From Phocaeicola faecium (GTDB lineage: Bacteria > Bacteroidota > Bacteroidia > Bacteroidales > Bacteroidaceae), in NCBI RefSeq assembly GCF_014837055.1, contig NZ_JACSPQ010000011.1, positions 124,147-188,146 on the forward strand: DNA of 64,000 nucleotides, in the 5' to 3' direction. A program made the position numbers and the translations under genes. Below are positions 44,849-56,156 of this stretch, in pieces. Under the pieces are notes generated by a model that saw only the letters and a program-made list of their open reading frames with translations, was not told the origin of the DNA and made no database searches. Position 1 is the first letter of the stretch. Each line of letters starts with the position of its first letter.

Positions 44849-47800
44849 TCAAATCCTCACTTTCTTTACCTGCGGTAAAGGTGCCTCCGTTTGCATTTCC
44901 GGACGGATATGCCAAGTGTGCCTGTCTGATGGCGGAGTCGGGACGATTTCATGAGATACCCCGGCATGGAGACTTTCTTTCTGGGATTCTTTTCCCTTTC
45001 CGTCTTCTTCCAGTACTGGCTCTTGTTTAGGAGCCAGTTCCAACTGTATCTTGCGGTCAAGAGCGGAAAGTTCGGATTTCAGTTGTTTCAGTTCCTCCTC
45101 CTTCTTCCACGTCTTGCCCGCTATCTCCTGCAACTGCGGTATCTCACGCTCCAGCACCTCGTTCTTTTCCTCGTACTGCTTGATAATCGCCGGGATACGC
45201 TCCAACGCATTGAGGAAGTTCAAGGCGGCGGCATGGGTGTCCGCCATCGCCAAATGCCCGTTGTTGTAGGTGTACTTGTAGTTACCCTCGACATGGAAAC
45301 GGTTGTCGATGAACTCCAACCCCTCGCTGAGCGTCCGCTCGCTCACCACCTTGATGGGGAAGCCGTACAATTCACCGATACGCTGGGGTACTCCGCCTGT
45401 CGTGGCGTTCTTGGCTATATCCTGCAACCGCTTTCCGATGGCCTTTTCATCGGTGGTGTCCAGCCCGTCAATCTTTATCAGGTTGAGCCGGTTTCCGTCC
45501 TTGTCGATCTGTGCGGCAGCGGTGAACTTCTCCCAATCCTCCGTCATGGCGGCGATAATGGCTTGGTTGTTGCGCAGAGCGGTTGTCTTGCTTTCCAGCT
45601 TCAGTTCAGAATCGCGCTTGCCCCTGTTGAACGACTTGCGCTCACCCTCCAGCGAGGCGATTTTCTTTTCGAGCTTCGCCTTGTCCAGCAAGTCCGTGTT
45701 GCCCGACAGTATCGCCATGTATTCTGAGAAGTTCATGCCCGACTTCTCGTCCATCGCCCCCTCGTCGATGGTTCGTGCGCCCATCGCGCCGGACTTCAAC
45801 TGCGATATGAACGTCTGCTTGCAGTGCAACAAGTTGAACTTGTACGAGTCCAGCGACTTCTCCACGGCATAGATGATGACGTCCACCTTGTTGTCCGCGT
45901 ACAGCTTGGCAATCTCGTTGCCTTTCCTGACCGCCCGTCCGTCACGCTGGGCGAGGTCGGACGGCCGCCACGGCGTGTCGAGGTGATGGATGGCGACCGC
46001 CCTGCGCTGGGCATTCACACCCGTGCCGAGCATACTCGTCGATCCGAACAGCACACGCACCTGCCCCTCGTTCATCGCCTCGATGACCGCCTTCCTTGCC
46101 TTCTCGGTCTTGCACTCCTGAATGAAGCGGATTTCATGGGCGGGTATGCCGTAGTCCTCCACCAGCTTGCGCTTGATTTCGGTATAGACGCTCCATCCGC
46201 CGCCCGGCTGGAATGTACCGAGGTCGCTGAACACGAACTGCGTACCCCTCTGCGCATCGTATTTATGATAGTATTCCGCTATCATCTTGGCGCAATGGCT
46301 CGCCTTGTTGTCGGGGTGGTCTTCGTAATTCGGGTCAATCATGCGCATGTCCAATGCCATCTTCCGGGCATAGTCCGTGGCGATGAGCATCTTCGCCTTT
46401 TCCTCTGTTTCCGACAGCGGCGGCCTGCCTAAGATAGTCGCATCGCCGGACTTGGCGAACTGCATCAGCTTTCCGATAAACACCTCTTGGTCGGGCGTGG
46501 GCGGAATGTGGTGCAGTATCTCGTTCTTCTTCGGACGTTCCACGCCAATGTCCTCCGCCGTGCGGTAGTCGGTTATCTCGTTGTAGAACGCCGCCAGTTC
46601 GGGTACTTTAATAAAGTAGCGGAAACGTTCCTTCTGCACGATGCTGTTCGTTACGTTGAACTCAAAGTCGGTCGTCTTCTTAGCGAATATCGCCGCCCAT
46701 GCGTCGAAACAGCGGATGTCCTGCTTCTCCAACGCCTTCGGGCGCAGGTACTTGAACAGCAGATATAACTCCGTGAGGCTATTGGATATGGTCGTGCCGG
46801 AGAGGAACGTGGCTCCCAAATCCCTGCCCGTCCGTTCCTGTATGGTGCGGATGGCGAACAGCAGGTTCAGCGCCTTCTGGCTCCCCTCGGAGTTGCCCAG
46901 CCCCGCCACTCGGTCGTGGCGCGTGTTGAACGTCAGGTTCTTGAATTGGTGGCTCTCATCGACAAAGAGGTGGTCGATGCCCATCTGCTTGAAGTCCGCC
47001 ACGTCGTCCGCCCTCGTCTTGATGGCGTGTTCCACCTTTTCCAATTTGGCTTGCAGGTTGAACTTGCGTTTCTCCAAGCCCCGCAGCATGGCGCGTGACA
47101 CGTCCTTGCCCTGACTACGCAATACCTCAAGGTTTTCCTCCACCGTGTCCAGTTCCGCCTGCAAGATGCGCTGCTGCAACTCCGGCGACTGCGGGATCTT
47201 TCCGAACTGGTCGTGCGACATGATGACGCAATCCCAATCGTTGTTCTTGATGTCGTTGAAGAAGCGCACCCGGTTGGCGGCGGAAAAGTCCTTCTCCGAG
47301 GCGTAGAGGATGCGGGCGTTGGGGTAAGCCTTGCGGTAGGTCTCGGCAATCTCCCTCACGTTGGCTTTCAACCCGATAATCATCGGCTTGTGCGCCAAGC
47401 CCAGACGCTTCATCTCGTAGGAGGCGACGCACATTATCAGCGTCTTGCCGCCGCCAACTTCCTGGTCGCCTATGCCGCCGCCGTTCTGTTTCACCATCCA
47501 TACGCAATCCTTCTGCGAGGGGTACAAGTCCTTTATGCCCAAGCCTTTCAGGTCCAAGCCCGGGAACTTCTGGTGCGAGCCGTCGTACTTCGGGCGCACG
47601 AAGCAGTTGAACTTGCCGTTGTACATATCTGTCAGGCGTTTCTTGAACTCCGGCGACTGTTCTTCCAGCCATTCGGTGAAGCCGTTTCGGATTTCGTCAA
47701 TCTTCGCGTTGGCGAGCTGGATGCCCTCGCTGTCGCGCACCTTGATGTCGTTCCCGTTTTCGTCCTTGCCGATGCTTTTCATCATGTCCGGGCAGGTGTT

Positions 47801-50797
47801 GTGCAGCGCGTGTTTCAGCAGGTTCATGCCGTCGTAGTTGCGGTAATAGCCCTTTACCAGAAACTCGTCTGTGATTTTCATCGTCTTGCAGGCACAGTTC
47901 ACGGAATACTCGTCAAGGCTTTCCGAGTAGGTTATCCGCACGTCCGTGTCGAACAGGCGGCTCATGTAGGCGGCATACACGCCCGTGGGTATCCAACGCT
48001 CCCCGAAGTTGAAGTCCAAGTCCTCGAAGGGGATTTGTTCGGGCACATTCTCGCGCAAAGCCGCCAATGACTCCTGCGCCTGCGGCAGCATTGCGTGTCC
48101 CTCGTGTTCCCTAATCCAGCCCTCCACGTCGGCGACTTTCTGCACCACGTTCCCGGCGATGAAGCGGTCGGCAATCTCGTAGCCCTCCGCCAACGGGTTG
48201 TAGAACACCCGCCCTTTCAGGGCTTCCAGCATCTCCGCTTGCGGCAGGTCGCAGAGGGATTCCATGTAGGGCAGGTTCACGCCGCCGTACAGGTTGAGCG
48301 AGGCGGACAGGGCTTCTTCGGGCGATTCCACTTCGACCAATGTTTCCTGCGAAAAGGAAACGGGACGGTCGAAGATGTCCGCCTTGACAAACTGCCCGTC
48401 CTCGCCGCGCTCCAACGAGAGCATGTTGCGCCCCGAAGCGTCCATCAGGATGAACTTTGCGTTGTGCTTGGCGTTCAGGTTGCCGTAGCGCATGACGAAC
48501 TCATCGTAGTAGGTGTTCAGGTTGCGGCGCAGCAGGGCGTTTTCCTCGTGGTTCTCCGCTTCGTGGACGTAGAGCCGCTCGTAGGTGTTACGCAGGTCGA
48601 TGTACAACTGTGCCTTCTGCGCCTGCATCCCCTCCATGTCGAGCGGCTGGAAAGTCGCCCCGTACCTGGTGACATCCCTCAGCACCCCGATTTGGAAGCG
48701 GACGCCGCCTGTGTGTTCCCATACCAGAGAGCCGTCTTTCAAGTGCGGCTCCATGATGCCCTTGAACGGGCGTGGCATCATCGCTTCCTCTTTCCGGCGT
48801 TGCCGTTCTTCGGGTGTCAAGGCGGCTTCTTCCTCGCGCATTTCCCTTTCCACACGCTCGATTTGCGCTTTCCCTTCCGCCTCAAAACCGTTCTCAACGG
48901 GATAAAATGGGCGCACGGACGATGGTTGCTCCATTTCCGTAGCCTGTCTTTCTTCTTTTTTCGCCTCCGCCGCCCTTTCCGCCTGTTTGGCTGCATTGGC
49001 ATCCATCTTCTCCCGACCGAGGCGGCGCAGTTCCGCCCGGCGTTCCGGCGTGAGCGACATCATCATTTCATAGAAGCCGTTGATGGGCGGGTTGGTCTCC
49101 CAGTCCAGACTGCGGTAGATGGCATCCTCCGGGTCATCGTCCTCTGTGGTTTCGGAAGCGTCTTTCACATCGGGTGAAGTGGCAGAAACGGTTTCCTGTC
49201 GGGACGCTTGCGGCACATCCATCCTGTTGCGGATAATTTCCTCCATTTCCTGCGCTTCTTCCGGAGTCAAGGACGTGATGTCGGAAGCCGCTTCTGTGGA
49301 TTTGGCTTTCACTTTTCCGCTTTCTTTTTTCGCCGCTTCCTCCTTTCCGCTCTTCGGGAGGGAGAACAATGTTGGCTGTACGGCTTTCTTCCCTTTGGAC
49401 TTACCGCTTTTCTTCCGTTCCGGTTTCAGCCCCCGTTCCGCCAACCGCCGCTCTTCCTGCGTGTAGCCGAACAGGTCGTACAAGTCCATAACCGGGGCTT
49501 CGGGGCGTTTGCTTTCCACCTCCTGAGCCACGGCTTGCACCGGTTCCGCTTTCAACTGTACCGACTTTTCTTCTTTTTTCGCCTCCGTCTGCATAGGTTG
49601 TACGACAATCGTCTGCCGAGTCTCCTGCCTTTTTTCCTTGATGCCATTATAGCGTTCCAAGTCCAGCCGTGCCGACAAGTCCGCCGACAGCATTTGGTAC
49701 AAATCCGTTGCGATGCCCTCCACACCACCGCTGTGCGTATAAACCATAGCGGGCTTACCGTAAGGGTCGGTGTCCCTTTTCGCGTCGGTATGGATGATGC
49801 GTTCCGGGTGGTCGAGGAAATACCCGTTGGAAACAATGTTCGTGTGGTTGCTCTTTACCACATCGCCCAACCTCTTGTCTTCCTCGGAAAGTTCCTCCTT
49901 GCCTTCATTCTTTTGCAGGATTATCAGGTCACACCCCACCTCCGTGTTGGCATCTTCCGTGAACAGGTTGTTCGGCAGGCGGATGGCGGACACCAAGTCC
50001 GCTTTCCTTGTCATCATGTAGCGTGTGCCGCCGTTGCTTTCCGTATTCAATACCCCCTGCGAGGTGATGAACGCCACGATGCCGCCGTCACGCACCGCGT
50101 CCAGCCCTTTCAGGAAGAAATAGGTATGCACCTTCCTTGCCGCTATCTTCTTGAACACCGAGCCGTTGGCATATTCCGGGTCGAACACCGCGATGTCCCC
50201 GAAAGGGATGTTGGATATGGCAAGGTCAAAACGGTTCAGGAACGGCTTTTCTATCTTCTCGAAGCCCTCCGTGCGTATCTTCTGCTGCGGGTACAGGTGT
50301 CCCAGCATCTTGCCCGTCAGCAGGTCTTTCTCGAAGGCCATCACCTCCGCCTGCGGGTTGTCCGACAGCACCGAGCCGATGAACGCGCCCATGCCCGCTG
50401 ACGGCTCCAGCACGAGGTTGGGGCGCACCTTCTTGTCGTGCAGCACGTCCGCGATGGTGTCGGTTATTGCTTTCGGGGTGTAGAACGCCGTCAGCACCGA
50501 GGCTTTAAGCGAGTCCACGTAGCGTTTGTACTCCGTTTCATCCTTGCTGTTCTCTCTAATGATTCGGTGCAGTTCCACCGTAGGCGCGAACAGTTCGAGG
50601 TCGGACTTCGCCCAACGCGCGGCGTCCGCCAGTTCCCTTGCCGGGTTCAGGATGCACTTCAGGCCCCCGAAGCCGCAGTAACGCTCTAATAGCGCACGTT
50701 CCCTCTCGGTGGGTGTGCGCCGCTCCCGGTCCAGCGTGAACGCCGTGCGTACCGCCTCGATGTTGTCGCGCATCTTCTGTTTCCTATTGAACGCCAT
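44849..50797 (-). CDS. N6-DNA methylase / SNF2 helicase fusion protein
   Basis: 1982 residues. The N-terminal methylase has SAM motif [12 protein letters not shown] (about 132) and a degenerate catalytic motif SNIPFGD (about 195) in place of NPPF/Y. A charged linker (400-700) follows. The helicase part has [14 protein letters not shown] (Walker A-like, about 1115), VDESHQFKN (about 1285) and [16 protein letters not shown]...[11 protein letters not shown] (motifs V-VI, about 1590-1630). Coiled-coil C-terminus. Giant proteins like this are standard in Bacteroidales ICEs and may protect or remodel the element's DNA in the recipient; the biochemical role is unproven. Confidence 0.85.
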   Translation of the reverse strand: MAFNRKQKMRDNIEAVRTAFTLDRERRTPTERERALLERYCGFGGLKCILNPARELADAARWAKSDLELFAPTVELHRIIRENSKDETEYKRYVDSLKASVLTAFYTPKAITDTIADVLHDKKVRPNLVLEPSAGMGAFIGSVLSDNPQAEVMAFEKDLLTGKMLGHLYPQQKIRTEGFEKIEKPFLNRFDLAISNIPFGDIAVFDPEYANGSVFKKIAARKVHTYFFLKGLDAVRDGGIVAFITSQGVLNTESNGGTRYMMTRKADLVSAIRLPNNLFTEDANTEVGCDLIILQKNEGKEELSEEDKRLGDVVKSNHTNIVSNGYFLDHPERIIHTDAKRDTDPYGKPAMVYTHSGGVEGIATDLYQMLSADLSARLDLERYNGIKEKRQETRQTIVVQPMQTEAKKEEKSVQLKAEPVQAVAQEVESKRPEAPVMDLYDLFGYTQEERRLAERGLKPERKKSGKSKGKKAVQPTLFSLPKSGKEEAAKKESGKVKAKSTEAASDITSLTPEEAQEMEEIIRNRMDVPQASRQETVSATSPDVKDASETTEDDDPEDAIYRSLDWETNPPINGFYEMMMSLTPERRAELRRLGREKMDANAAKQAERAAEAKKEERQATEMEQPSSVRPFYPVENGFEAEGKAQIERVEREMREEEAALTPEERQRRKEEAMMPRPFKGIMEPHLKDGSLVWEHTGGVRFQIGVLRDVTRYGATFQPLDMEGMQAQKAQLYIDLRNTYERLYVHEAENHEENALLRRNLNTYYDEFVMRYGNLNAKHNAKFILMDASGRNMLSLERGEDGQFVKADIFDRPVSFSQETLVEVESPEEALSASLNLYGGVNLPYMESLCDLPQAEMLEALKGRVFYNPLAEGYEIADRFIAGNVVQKVADVEGWIREHEGHAMLPQAQESLAALRENVPEQIPFEDLDFNFGERWIPTGVYAAYMSRLFDTDVRITYSESLDEYSVNCACKTMKITDEFLVKGYYRNYDGMNLLKHALHNTCPDMMKSIGKDENGNDIKVRDSEGIQLANAKIDEIRNGFTEWLEEQSPEFKKRLTDMYNGKFNCFVRPKYDGSHQKFPGLDLKGLGIKDLYPSQKDCVWMVKQNGGGIGDQEVGGGKTLIMCVASYEMKRLGLAHKPMIIGLKANVREIAETYRKAYPNARILYASEKDFSAANRVRFFNDIKNNDWDCVIMSHDQFGKIPQSPELQQRILQAELDTVEENLEVLRSQGKDVSRAMLRGLEKRKFNLQAKLEKVEHAIKTRADDVADFKQMGIDHLFVDESHQFKNLTFNTRHDRVAGLGNSEGSQKALNLLFAIRTIQERTGRDLGATFLSGTTISNSLTELYLLFKYLRPKALEKQDIRCFDAWAAIFAKKTTDFEFNVTNSIVQKERFRYFIKVPELAAFYNEITDYRTAEDIGVERPKKNEILHHIPPTPDQEVFIGKLMQFAKSGDATILGRPPLSETEEKAKMLIATDYARKMALDMRMIDPNYEDHPDNKASHCAKMIAEYYHKYDAQRGTQFVFSDLGTFQPGGGWSVYTEIKRKLVEDYGIPAHEIRFIQECKTEKARKAVIEAMNEGQVRVLFGSTSMLGTGVNAQRRAVAIHHLDTPWRPSDLAQRDGRAVRKGNEIAKLYADNKVDVIIYAVEKSLDSYKFNLLHCKQTFISQLKSGAMGARTIDEGAMDEKSGMNFSEYMAILSGNTDLLDKAKLEKKIASLEGERKSFNRGKRDSELKLESKTTALRNNQAIIAAMTEDWEKFTAAAQIDKDGNRLNLIKIDGLDTTDEKAIGKRLQDIAKNATTGGVPQRIGELYGFPIKVVSERTLSEGLEFIDNRFHVEGNYKYTYNNGHLAMADTHAAALNFLNALERIPAIIKQYEEKNEVLEREIPQLQEIAGKTWKKEEELKQLKSELSALDRKIQLELAPKQEPVLEEDGKGKESQKESLHAGVSHEIVPTPPSDRHTWHIRPEMQTEAPLPQVKKVRI

Positions 50798-51236
50798 AGG
50801 ACTCCAGATAAAGCATGACGGTTCCCACCAGCTCCGTGTAGAGCAGGTCGTGTCCGGGCGACAGGGCGAAGGTGTCGTCCGACGTGTCGTAACCGGCGAA
50901 CAGGTTTGTCAAGTAGGGATAAAGCTCGTTGCAGAACGCCTCGCGGCCGGATTCCGCCACCTCGTCGGCGAACTCGTTTTCCACGACCTCGCGCAGCAGG
51001 GCGTAGGGCGAGAAGTGCAGCCCGTGCAGCAGGACGCGCATGGCTTCCTCGTGGGCATACTCGACCGTACTTCCTGCCGACCTTTCTTTTTCAAAGGTGG
51101 TGGCGGCAGCTTCCTCCCTCTCTGCAATAAGGTACGTGTCGGAAACTTTGTCGGGATGGTATTTTCTCAGGTAGTCCAGCAGGTACAGCCCGTAGTAGGA
51201 CAGTTCCGCTGGGACGGTTTTCTTGTTCTGTTTCAT
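50784..51236 (-). CDS. DUF1896 family protein
   Basis: 150 residues, acidic and helical ([39 protein letters not shown]), the usual small partner encoded just upstream of the methylase-helicase in this ICE family. It overlaps that gene by 14 nt. CCACTAAATCCA stands 7 nt before its ATG. Function unknown. Confidence 0.78.
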   Translation of the reverse strand: MKQNKKTVPAELSYYGLYLLDYLRKYHPDKVSDTYLIAEREEAAATTFEKERSAGSTVEYAHEEAMRVLLHGLHFSPYALLREVVENEFADEVAESGREAFCNELYPYLTNLFAGYDTSDDTFALSPGHDLLYTELVGTVMLYLESYGVQ

Positions 51237-51243
51237 TTTCTGA

Positions 51244-51255
51244 TGGATTTAGTGG
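51244..51255 (-). promoter_or_regulatory. CCACTAAATCCA leader motif before the DUF1896 gene
   Basis: Fourth case of the 12-mer placed 7-8 nt before an ATG. An oppositely oriented copy lies at 51323-51334, followed by TGTGAATAACG instead of a start codon, so the two form an inverted pair around 80 bp. Confidence 0.5.
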
Positions 51256-51473
51256 TGAAAAATCAGATTGTGGAATGGATAGGAAAGAAGAAAAAAGGCA
51301 CCCGGTATCCCTCCGAGTGCCGCCACTAAATCCATGTGAATAACGAGTATCAACGAATTGAAACAGATTATGACATGAATCAGTGGCAAAAGTAATGCAA
51401 ATCGAGGGGAGAACAAAATAAGCTCGCTTATTTTTTATTCCGAGATGCAGCTTACTTTATTAAAAGGTACGTA

Positions 51474-53576
51474 TTATTTTCTTCCTCCTTTCCTGTTAGT
51501 GAATTTTTTTGTGCCTTTGGCTTCGGGAAACACGAATTTTGTATTGAAATCCGCATCGAATGTGACCATTGCGCTGAACGGCTTGCCCTGCCTGCTCTTG
51601 AAGCCGTTGAGGACACCCGTGCTGCCTTTTGCCAGCAGTTCGTTCATTTCCGCGTCGGTGAGCGTCCTGCCCGCCATCTGGCGGAACACGGGCAGGGCGC
51701 AGTCCGGGTTGTCGCAGCGCACCACCTTGCCGTAGAACTGCATCGTACCCTTGCCGCACTTGGGGCAGGCACAGTCCGATGCCTTGTGCCCGAACAGCTT
51801 GTCCGAGGCAAGCAGTTCCGTGGTGATTTTCCGGGTATAGCTTTCAATGTCGCGGATGAATGCCTCGTGCGGCATCCTGCCTTTTTCTATCTCCGCCAGT
51901 TCCGCCTCCCAGCGTCCCGTCATCTCCACGTCGGCGATGTCCATGCCCCTGACGATGGAATACAGGGCAAGCCCTTTCTCCGTCGGCACGAGCGACTTCT
52001 TCACGCGCACCATGTATTCCCTTTTGAGCAGGGTCTCGATGATGGCGGCACGGGTGGCGGGCGTGCCGATGCCGCAGTCCTTCAACGCCTGCCGCGCTTC
52101 CTCGTCCTCCAAGCCCTCGCGCCCGGCGGTCTCCATCGCCGCCAGCAGGGTGCTTTCGGTATGCAACGGCTTCGGGCGTGTCATGCCCGAACTCATCGAA
52201 CAGCCGCTCATTGCCAATATATCACCTTCTTTCCAGTCGGGCAAAACGGTGTCTATGTTGTCCTCGCCATAGACCGACCGCCAGCCCGCCTTGCGCACGA
52301 TGCAGCCTTTTGTCTCGAACGCTATGCCCTCACACTCCGCCCGGACGGTGGTCGTGTCCTTGACGCACTCCGGGGAGAACGCTTCCACCATGCGCCCCAC
52401 AATCATGTCGTAGATGGTCTGCTCGTCCTTGTAGAGCGCCAATGGACGGTTGGGTGTCACCAACAGGGCATGGTGGTCGGTCACTTTCGAGGCGTCCACG
52501 CTGCGGCGGTTCAGTCCGTCCAAGGCTCCAATCTTCTCCGCAAAGGAAGAATGGGTTGCCAGACGGTCGAACAGCATGGGCACTTCGTCAAACACGTCCT
52601 CCGGGATGTAGCGGCTTGATGTTCTCGGATAGGTGACGAGCTTCGCCTCGTAGAGCTTCTGCACGAGGGCGAGCGTCTGTTCCGCCGTGAAGCCGTGCCT
52701 CGTGTTCGCCTTCTTTTGTAGCGTGGTCAGGTCGTACAGGAGCGGAGGGTTCTCTATCTTTTCCCTCTTTTCGACTTTGGTAACGGTTGCTGCCATCTGT
52801 TCCTTTACCTTATTATATAGTATGGCGGCTTCCTCCTTGTCCTTCCATTTCTCCACCGAGGCGAACTTCACGACCTCATCCACGCTCACCGACGGCGTGG
52901 TGAAATGGAGCTGGTATACCGGTTCGGGCTGGAAACGCTTGTTCTCCCAAAAACGTTGGCAGACCATCGTCAGCGTGGGTGTCTGCACCCGTCCCACGGA
53001 ATACGTGCCGCGCCCGGCGGCCACCGACAACGCCTGTGTGCCGTTGATGCCTACCAGCCAGTCGGCTTCGCTGCGGGCTTTGGCGGCTTGATAGAGGTTG
53101 TCGTATTCGCGGCCGTCCTTCAGTTTCTTTAATCCCTTGCGGATGGCGGCATCTGTCAGCGAGCTTATCCACAGCCTTTGGAACGGCAGGGTGCAGCCGA
53201 TATAGGAATACAAATACCTGAAAATCAGTTCGCCTTCACGGGCGCAGTCGGTCGCCACGATGATGCCATCGCTTTCGTTCCACAGCTTGGTTATCACCTT
53301 GATTTGCTTCACCGCCGCCGCGTCCGCCTTGTAGCCCTTGTCCGTTTTTACCTGTCGGGGTATAAGCTCGAAGTTTTTAGGAATGACAGGCAGGCTGTCG
53401 CGCCGGAAGCCCTTGATGCCGTAGCCGTCTGGCAGGGCAAGCTGCACCAGATGCCCCAGCGCCCATGTCACGTGGTAGCCGTTCCCGGTGAAATACCCTT
53501 CTTCCCTTTTCATCGCGCCGACAATCCGTGCTATCTCACGGGCGACGCTCGGTTTTTCTGCCAATATGGTAATCAT
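51474..53576 (-). CDS. topB: DNA topoisomerase III (Exc/TopB)
   Basis: 700 residues from ATG 53576 (MITILAEKPSVAREIARIVG); a longer frame adds 22 unrelated residues. Type IA features: Toprim (LAEKPSVA; ATDCAREGELIFRY near 90-104) and active-site region with AKLVTYPRTSSRYIPEDV (catalytic Tyr near 320), then a C-terminal C4 zinc finger (CACPKCGKGTMQFYGKVVRCDNPDC). In CTnDOT the equivalent protein, Exc, has topoisomerase activity and is encoded in the excision operon. Confidence 0.92.
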   Translation of the reverse strand: MITILAEKPSVAREIARIVGAMKREEGYFTGNGYHVTWALGHLVQLALPDGYGIKGFRRDSLPVIPKNFELIPRQVKTDKGYKADAAAVKQIKVITKLWNESDGIIVATDCAREGELIFRYLYSYIGCTLPFQRLWISSLTDAAIRKGLKKLKDGREYDNLYQAAKARSEADWLVGINGTQALSVAAGRGTYSVGRVQTPTLTMVCQRFWENKRFQPEPVYQLHFTTPSVSVDEVVKFASVEKWKDKEEAAILYNKVKEQMAATVTKVEKREKIENPPLLYDLTTLQKKANTRHGFTAEQTLALVQKLYEAKLVTYPRTSSRYIPEDVFDEVPMLFDRLATHSSFAEKIGALDGLNRRSVDASKVTDHHALLVTPNRPLALYKDEQTIYDMIVGRMVEAFSPECVKDTTTVRAECEGIAFETKGCIVRKAGWRSVYGEDNIDTVLPDWKEGDILAMSGCSMSSGMTRPKPLHTESTLLAAMETAGREGLEDEEARQALKDCGIGTPATRAAIIETLLKREYMVRVKKSLVPTEKGLALYSIVRGMDIADVEMTGRWEAELAEIEKGRMPHEAFIRDIESYTRKITTELLASDKLFGHKASDCACPKCGKGTMQFYGKVVRCDNPDCALPVFRQMAGRTLTDAEMNELLAKGSTGVLNGFKSRQGKPFSAMVTFDADFNTKFVFPEAKGTKKFTNRKGGRK

Positions 53577-53725
53577 GTCTTTCTCTGTTTTTTTATTCGT
53601 TGATACTTTTGTCTTTAATGGGGATGAAACGGGGCACGGCATTGTTTGTGGGATATGCGCACAAGGCGGTGCATGTTCCCCGTTTCAGCCCGTCAATACT
53701 TATCGGATGGATTTAGTGGCGGCAA

Positions 53726-55312
53726 TCAGGAAGATACTTTCATGCCTTTGGATTTCTTGGCCTGCTGCTTCTGCTGCGCATCATTCTTCGGCGTGGTCTG
53801 ACCCTGCTGCAACGGCTCTTTCACGTGTTTGGTCGCTTCGTTGGTCTTCCCTTCGTTGTTCACGGCGAGCTGTGTCCGGCTCTCGTTGGACGGTGCGACG
53901 GTCTGCGCGAGGTCGGGGTTCTGCGAGTAGGTCAGCGGTCGGCCTTTCTCGAAGTTGAACTTCAGGTACTTCGTGCAGGGCTGGCCTTGGTCGTCCTTCG
54001 CATTGGCGAGCACCACCGTCTTGCCCGCCACGTAGTCGGCTATCTGCTGGTCGGTAAACACATCGTCTTTCCATTTCTTGATGGGGCGGATGCTCCCGTC
54101 CTCGTTTGTCCACGAGCGGTTACGGCGTTGCTGGTTATTCCCATCTTCTTCACCTTGTGACTGTTGGGGCGAATTGGAATTGTCCTGCGCCTTACCTTGG
54201 CCGTTTCCCTGACGCTGGGATTGCTGCTGCCTCGGTTGTCCCGGCACGAACTCCACATCGCGCTTGTCGGCGTTCACCTGCAACAAGGCTTGGAACTTGC
54301 GCCCGTTGGAGAGCATCACTTCCTTGGGCAAAGGCAATCCCGCACGTAGGATGTCCTGCTCTTCCCTTGACAGGTTGGTCTGTCCGATTTTGTTAGGGAT
54401 GCGCACCTTGTCGGCAGGGATGTCCACGATTTCATTCGTCAGGCGGTCGATGCTGATGTAGTGGGGCTTGATTTCACCTGTCTTCTCGTTGGCGAAGTTG
54501 ACGGGCTTGCCGAGGTTGCCCGTGCGTTTCAACGTCTTCTTGTCCTCTTCGGTGAAGGTGTAGCCCCTGTGGGGGATGTCAAGGCGTGGTTCATTGCGGA
54601 TAAAATGGGGTGTCAGCTTCAGATAGCCGTCCTCCATCTTCTGGAAAGACAATCGGGCCTGCAATTCGTAACTCTCATAGCCGAAGGTCGGCTTTACCGT
54701 CACTAATCCCGTCTTGCCGTAGTTCATCAGGGCTTTTAGGTCCTTTTCCGAGAGTTTCTCCTTGTCAATGCCGCACTTGCGCAGTTCCTCCCAGTTTACT
54801 TGGTCGTCCGCTATCAGATTAGGCTTCTCCTGTGTTTCAGCTACCTGTGGCTGCTGAACATCCTTCTCTTGTTTCAGTTCTTCTTTCTTTTCCATTTCTT
54901 CTGTCTTTTTAATGGGTTCGTTGTTATTTTTTTCTTGTTTGACATTCTCTGTTTCTGCTTGTTGCTGGTACTTGGCGGTGTCCACCTTGTGCGAGGCAAG
55001 TATCTCCGCGTTTGCCACGGGGTCTTTCAGGAAGTCCTTGATGACGGGAAGCAGCGTGTCCACCGCATCCGCCGCCACCCGATAGAAGCCGAAGCGCGTC
55101 GGCTCCTTGCACTGGCGGTAGAAGTTCTTGAAGAAATTGTCCACCATGTCCCCGTGGCGGTCGAAGCGCAGGAAGTCCTGCGAGTGTTCCGGCTTCGCGG
55201 GCTTCGTATTGGGGTAGCCCTTGCCGTCCAGCCCGGCGACCACGCTGATCTCGCCCGTTTTCTCGTCGCGGACGACCAGCACGTCCTCTTGCTTTTTCTT
55301 TTTCTGTTCCAT
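53726..55312 (-). CDS. DUF3945/DUF4099-type protein of ICE regulation module
   Basis: 528 residues. The N-terminal part contains VVRDEKTGEISVVAGLDGKGYPNTKPAKPEHSQDFLRFDRHG. The middle region has WEELRKCGIDKEKLSEKDLKALMNYGKTG and a DUF3945-like repeat (TFGYESYELQARLSFQKMEDGYLKLTPH...). A Gln/Asn-rich linker and a further DUF3945-like copy at the C-terminus follow. Typical neighbour of topB in Bacteroides ICEs; function unknown. Confidence 0.75.
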   Translation of the reverse strand: MEQKKKKQEDVLVVRDEKTGEISVVAGLDGKGYPNTKPAKPEHSQDFLRFDRHGDMVDNFFKNFYRQCKEPTRFGFYRVAADAVDTLLPVIKDFLKDPVANAEILASHKVDTAKYQQQAETENVKQEKNNNEPIKKTEEMEKKEELKQEKDVQQPQVAETQEKPNLIADDQVNWEELRKCGIDKEKLSEKDLKALMNYGKTGLVTVKPTFGYESYELQARLSFQKMEDGYLKLTPHFIRNEPRLDIPHRGYTFTEEDKKTLKRTGNLGKPVNFANEKTGEIKPHYISIDRLTNEIVDIPADKVRIPNKIGQTNLSREEQDILRAGLPLPKEVMLSNGRKFQALLQVNADKRDVEFVPGQPRQQQSQRQGNGQGKAQDNSNSPQQSQGEEDGNNQQRRNRSWTNEDGSIRPIKKWKDDVFTDQQIADYVAGKTVVLANAKDDQGQPCTKYLKFNFEKGRPLTYSQNPDLAQTVAPSNESRTQLAVNNEGKTNEATKHVKEPLQQGQTTPKNDAQQKQQAKKSKGMKVSS

Positions 55313-55344
55313 TTTTTTCGATGTTTTTTAATGGGTTATCAAAA

Positions 55345-55638
55345 TCACAGCTTGCGCCATTCGTCTATTTCCTTCTCATATATTTCCAAGTGGCGGCGGA
55401 CGATGTTTTCCGTCAATCCTGAAACGCTCATTTTCCGCTCACCGAACAACCGGACTATCCGGTCCAGCCTGTCACGGGTCTCCTTGCTGAGGAATACCGG
55501 CTTGCGGTCTTCAATGGCAGGCACGGGCAGGTAAATCCGCCTGTAATCCGCCAAGGCTTCCTTGCAGGTGGCCATACTCGGTTTCTGTTCTCTGGTTTCA
55601 GCCGTCATGGCCATGTTTTCTTTTTCCGTTGCCATCAT
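55345..55638 (-). CDS. DUF3408 protein near the excision module
   Basis: 97 residues; the C-terminal FLSKETRDRLDRIVRLFGERKMSVSGLTENIVRRHLEIYEKEIDEWR matches the RHH-like DUF3408 pattern also seen in the two proteins beside traA. Start at Met1 or Met2. Confidence 0.72.
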   Translation of the reverse strand: MMATEKENMAMTAETREQKPSMATCKEALADYRRIYLPVPAIEDRKPVFLSKETRDRLDRIVRLFGERKMSVSGLTENIVRRHLEIYEKEIDEWRKL

Positions 55639-55646
55639 TTTTACTT

Positions 55647-56156
55647 TTATTTTTTAGGTGAATACTTCTTGTGGCCCGGTCTTTTGCCGGATTTGTTCTT
55701 TGGGGCTTCCATGCCGGGTTGCTCTTTCATGCGGAGCACCTTGGTACCGCCTTGCAGCACTTCCTCCATATTTTGGCTGATGAACTCCAGCACGTCCGAT
55801 TCCTTGTAATAGGTCTTGTGACCAATCCGTTGGTAACGGAGCCTGTACTTGCTTCGGAAGCGTTGCAGCGACCGTTTGCTTGTCCTCAGCATCTCGCACA
55901 GGTCCTGGTTGTCGTACAACCGTTCCCCGTCCAGGTACTTCACTCCGGCGGCATCCTTGTTCACCAGCACCGAGATGATCCGGTCCTGGCGGTCGAAACG
56001 TTCCATGATGCGTCCCATCCATTCCTCGAAGGTGTCCCGCCCGACCGTTTCCGCCGTCTTCGGGATATTCTCCTTCTTGAAGATTCTTGCGGCTTGCCCG
56101 CCACTGCTTCCCGCCGCTTCCACGGCCGGGTTCTGTTTCACTTTCTCTGTGTCCAT
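55647..56156 (-). CDS. Helix-turn-helix DNA-binding protein
   Basis: 169 residues. Middle region with DNQDLCEMLRTSKRSLQRFRSKYRLRYQRIGHKTYYKESDVLEFI (about 82-126), a MerR/excisionase-like winged HTH. Basic C-terminal tail. It is divergent from the xis-like genes and may regulate this module. Confidence 0.72.
   Translation of the reverse strand: MDTEKVKQNPAVEAAGSSGGQAARIFKKENIPKTAETVGRDTFEEWMGRIMERFDRQDRIISVLVNKDAAGVKYLDGERLYDNQDLCEMLRTSKRSLQRFRSKYRLRYQRIGHKTYYKESDVLEFISQNMEEVLQGGTKVLRMKEQPGMEAPKNKSGKRPGHKKYSPKK

Noticed and set aside
49208..50401. 397-residue plus-strand frame opposite the methylase-helicase gene, and similar frames opposite traG, mobC and the integrases
   Set aside because: Antisense shadows of high-GC genes; translations are Arg/His/Val-rich without motifs.
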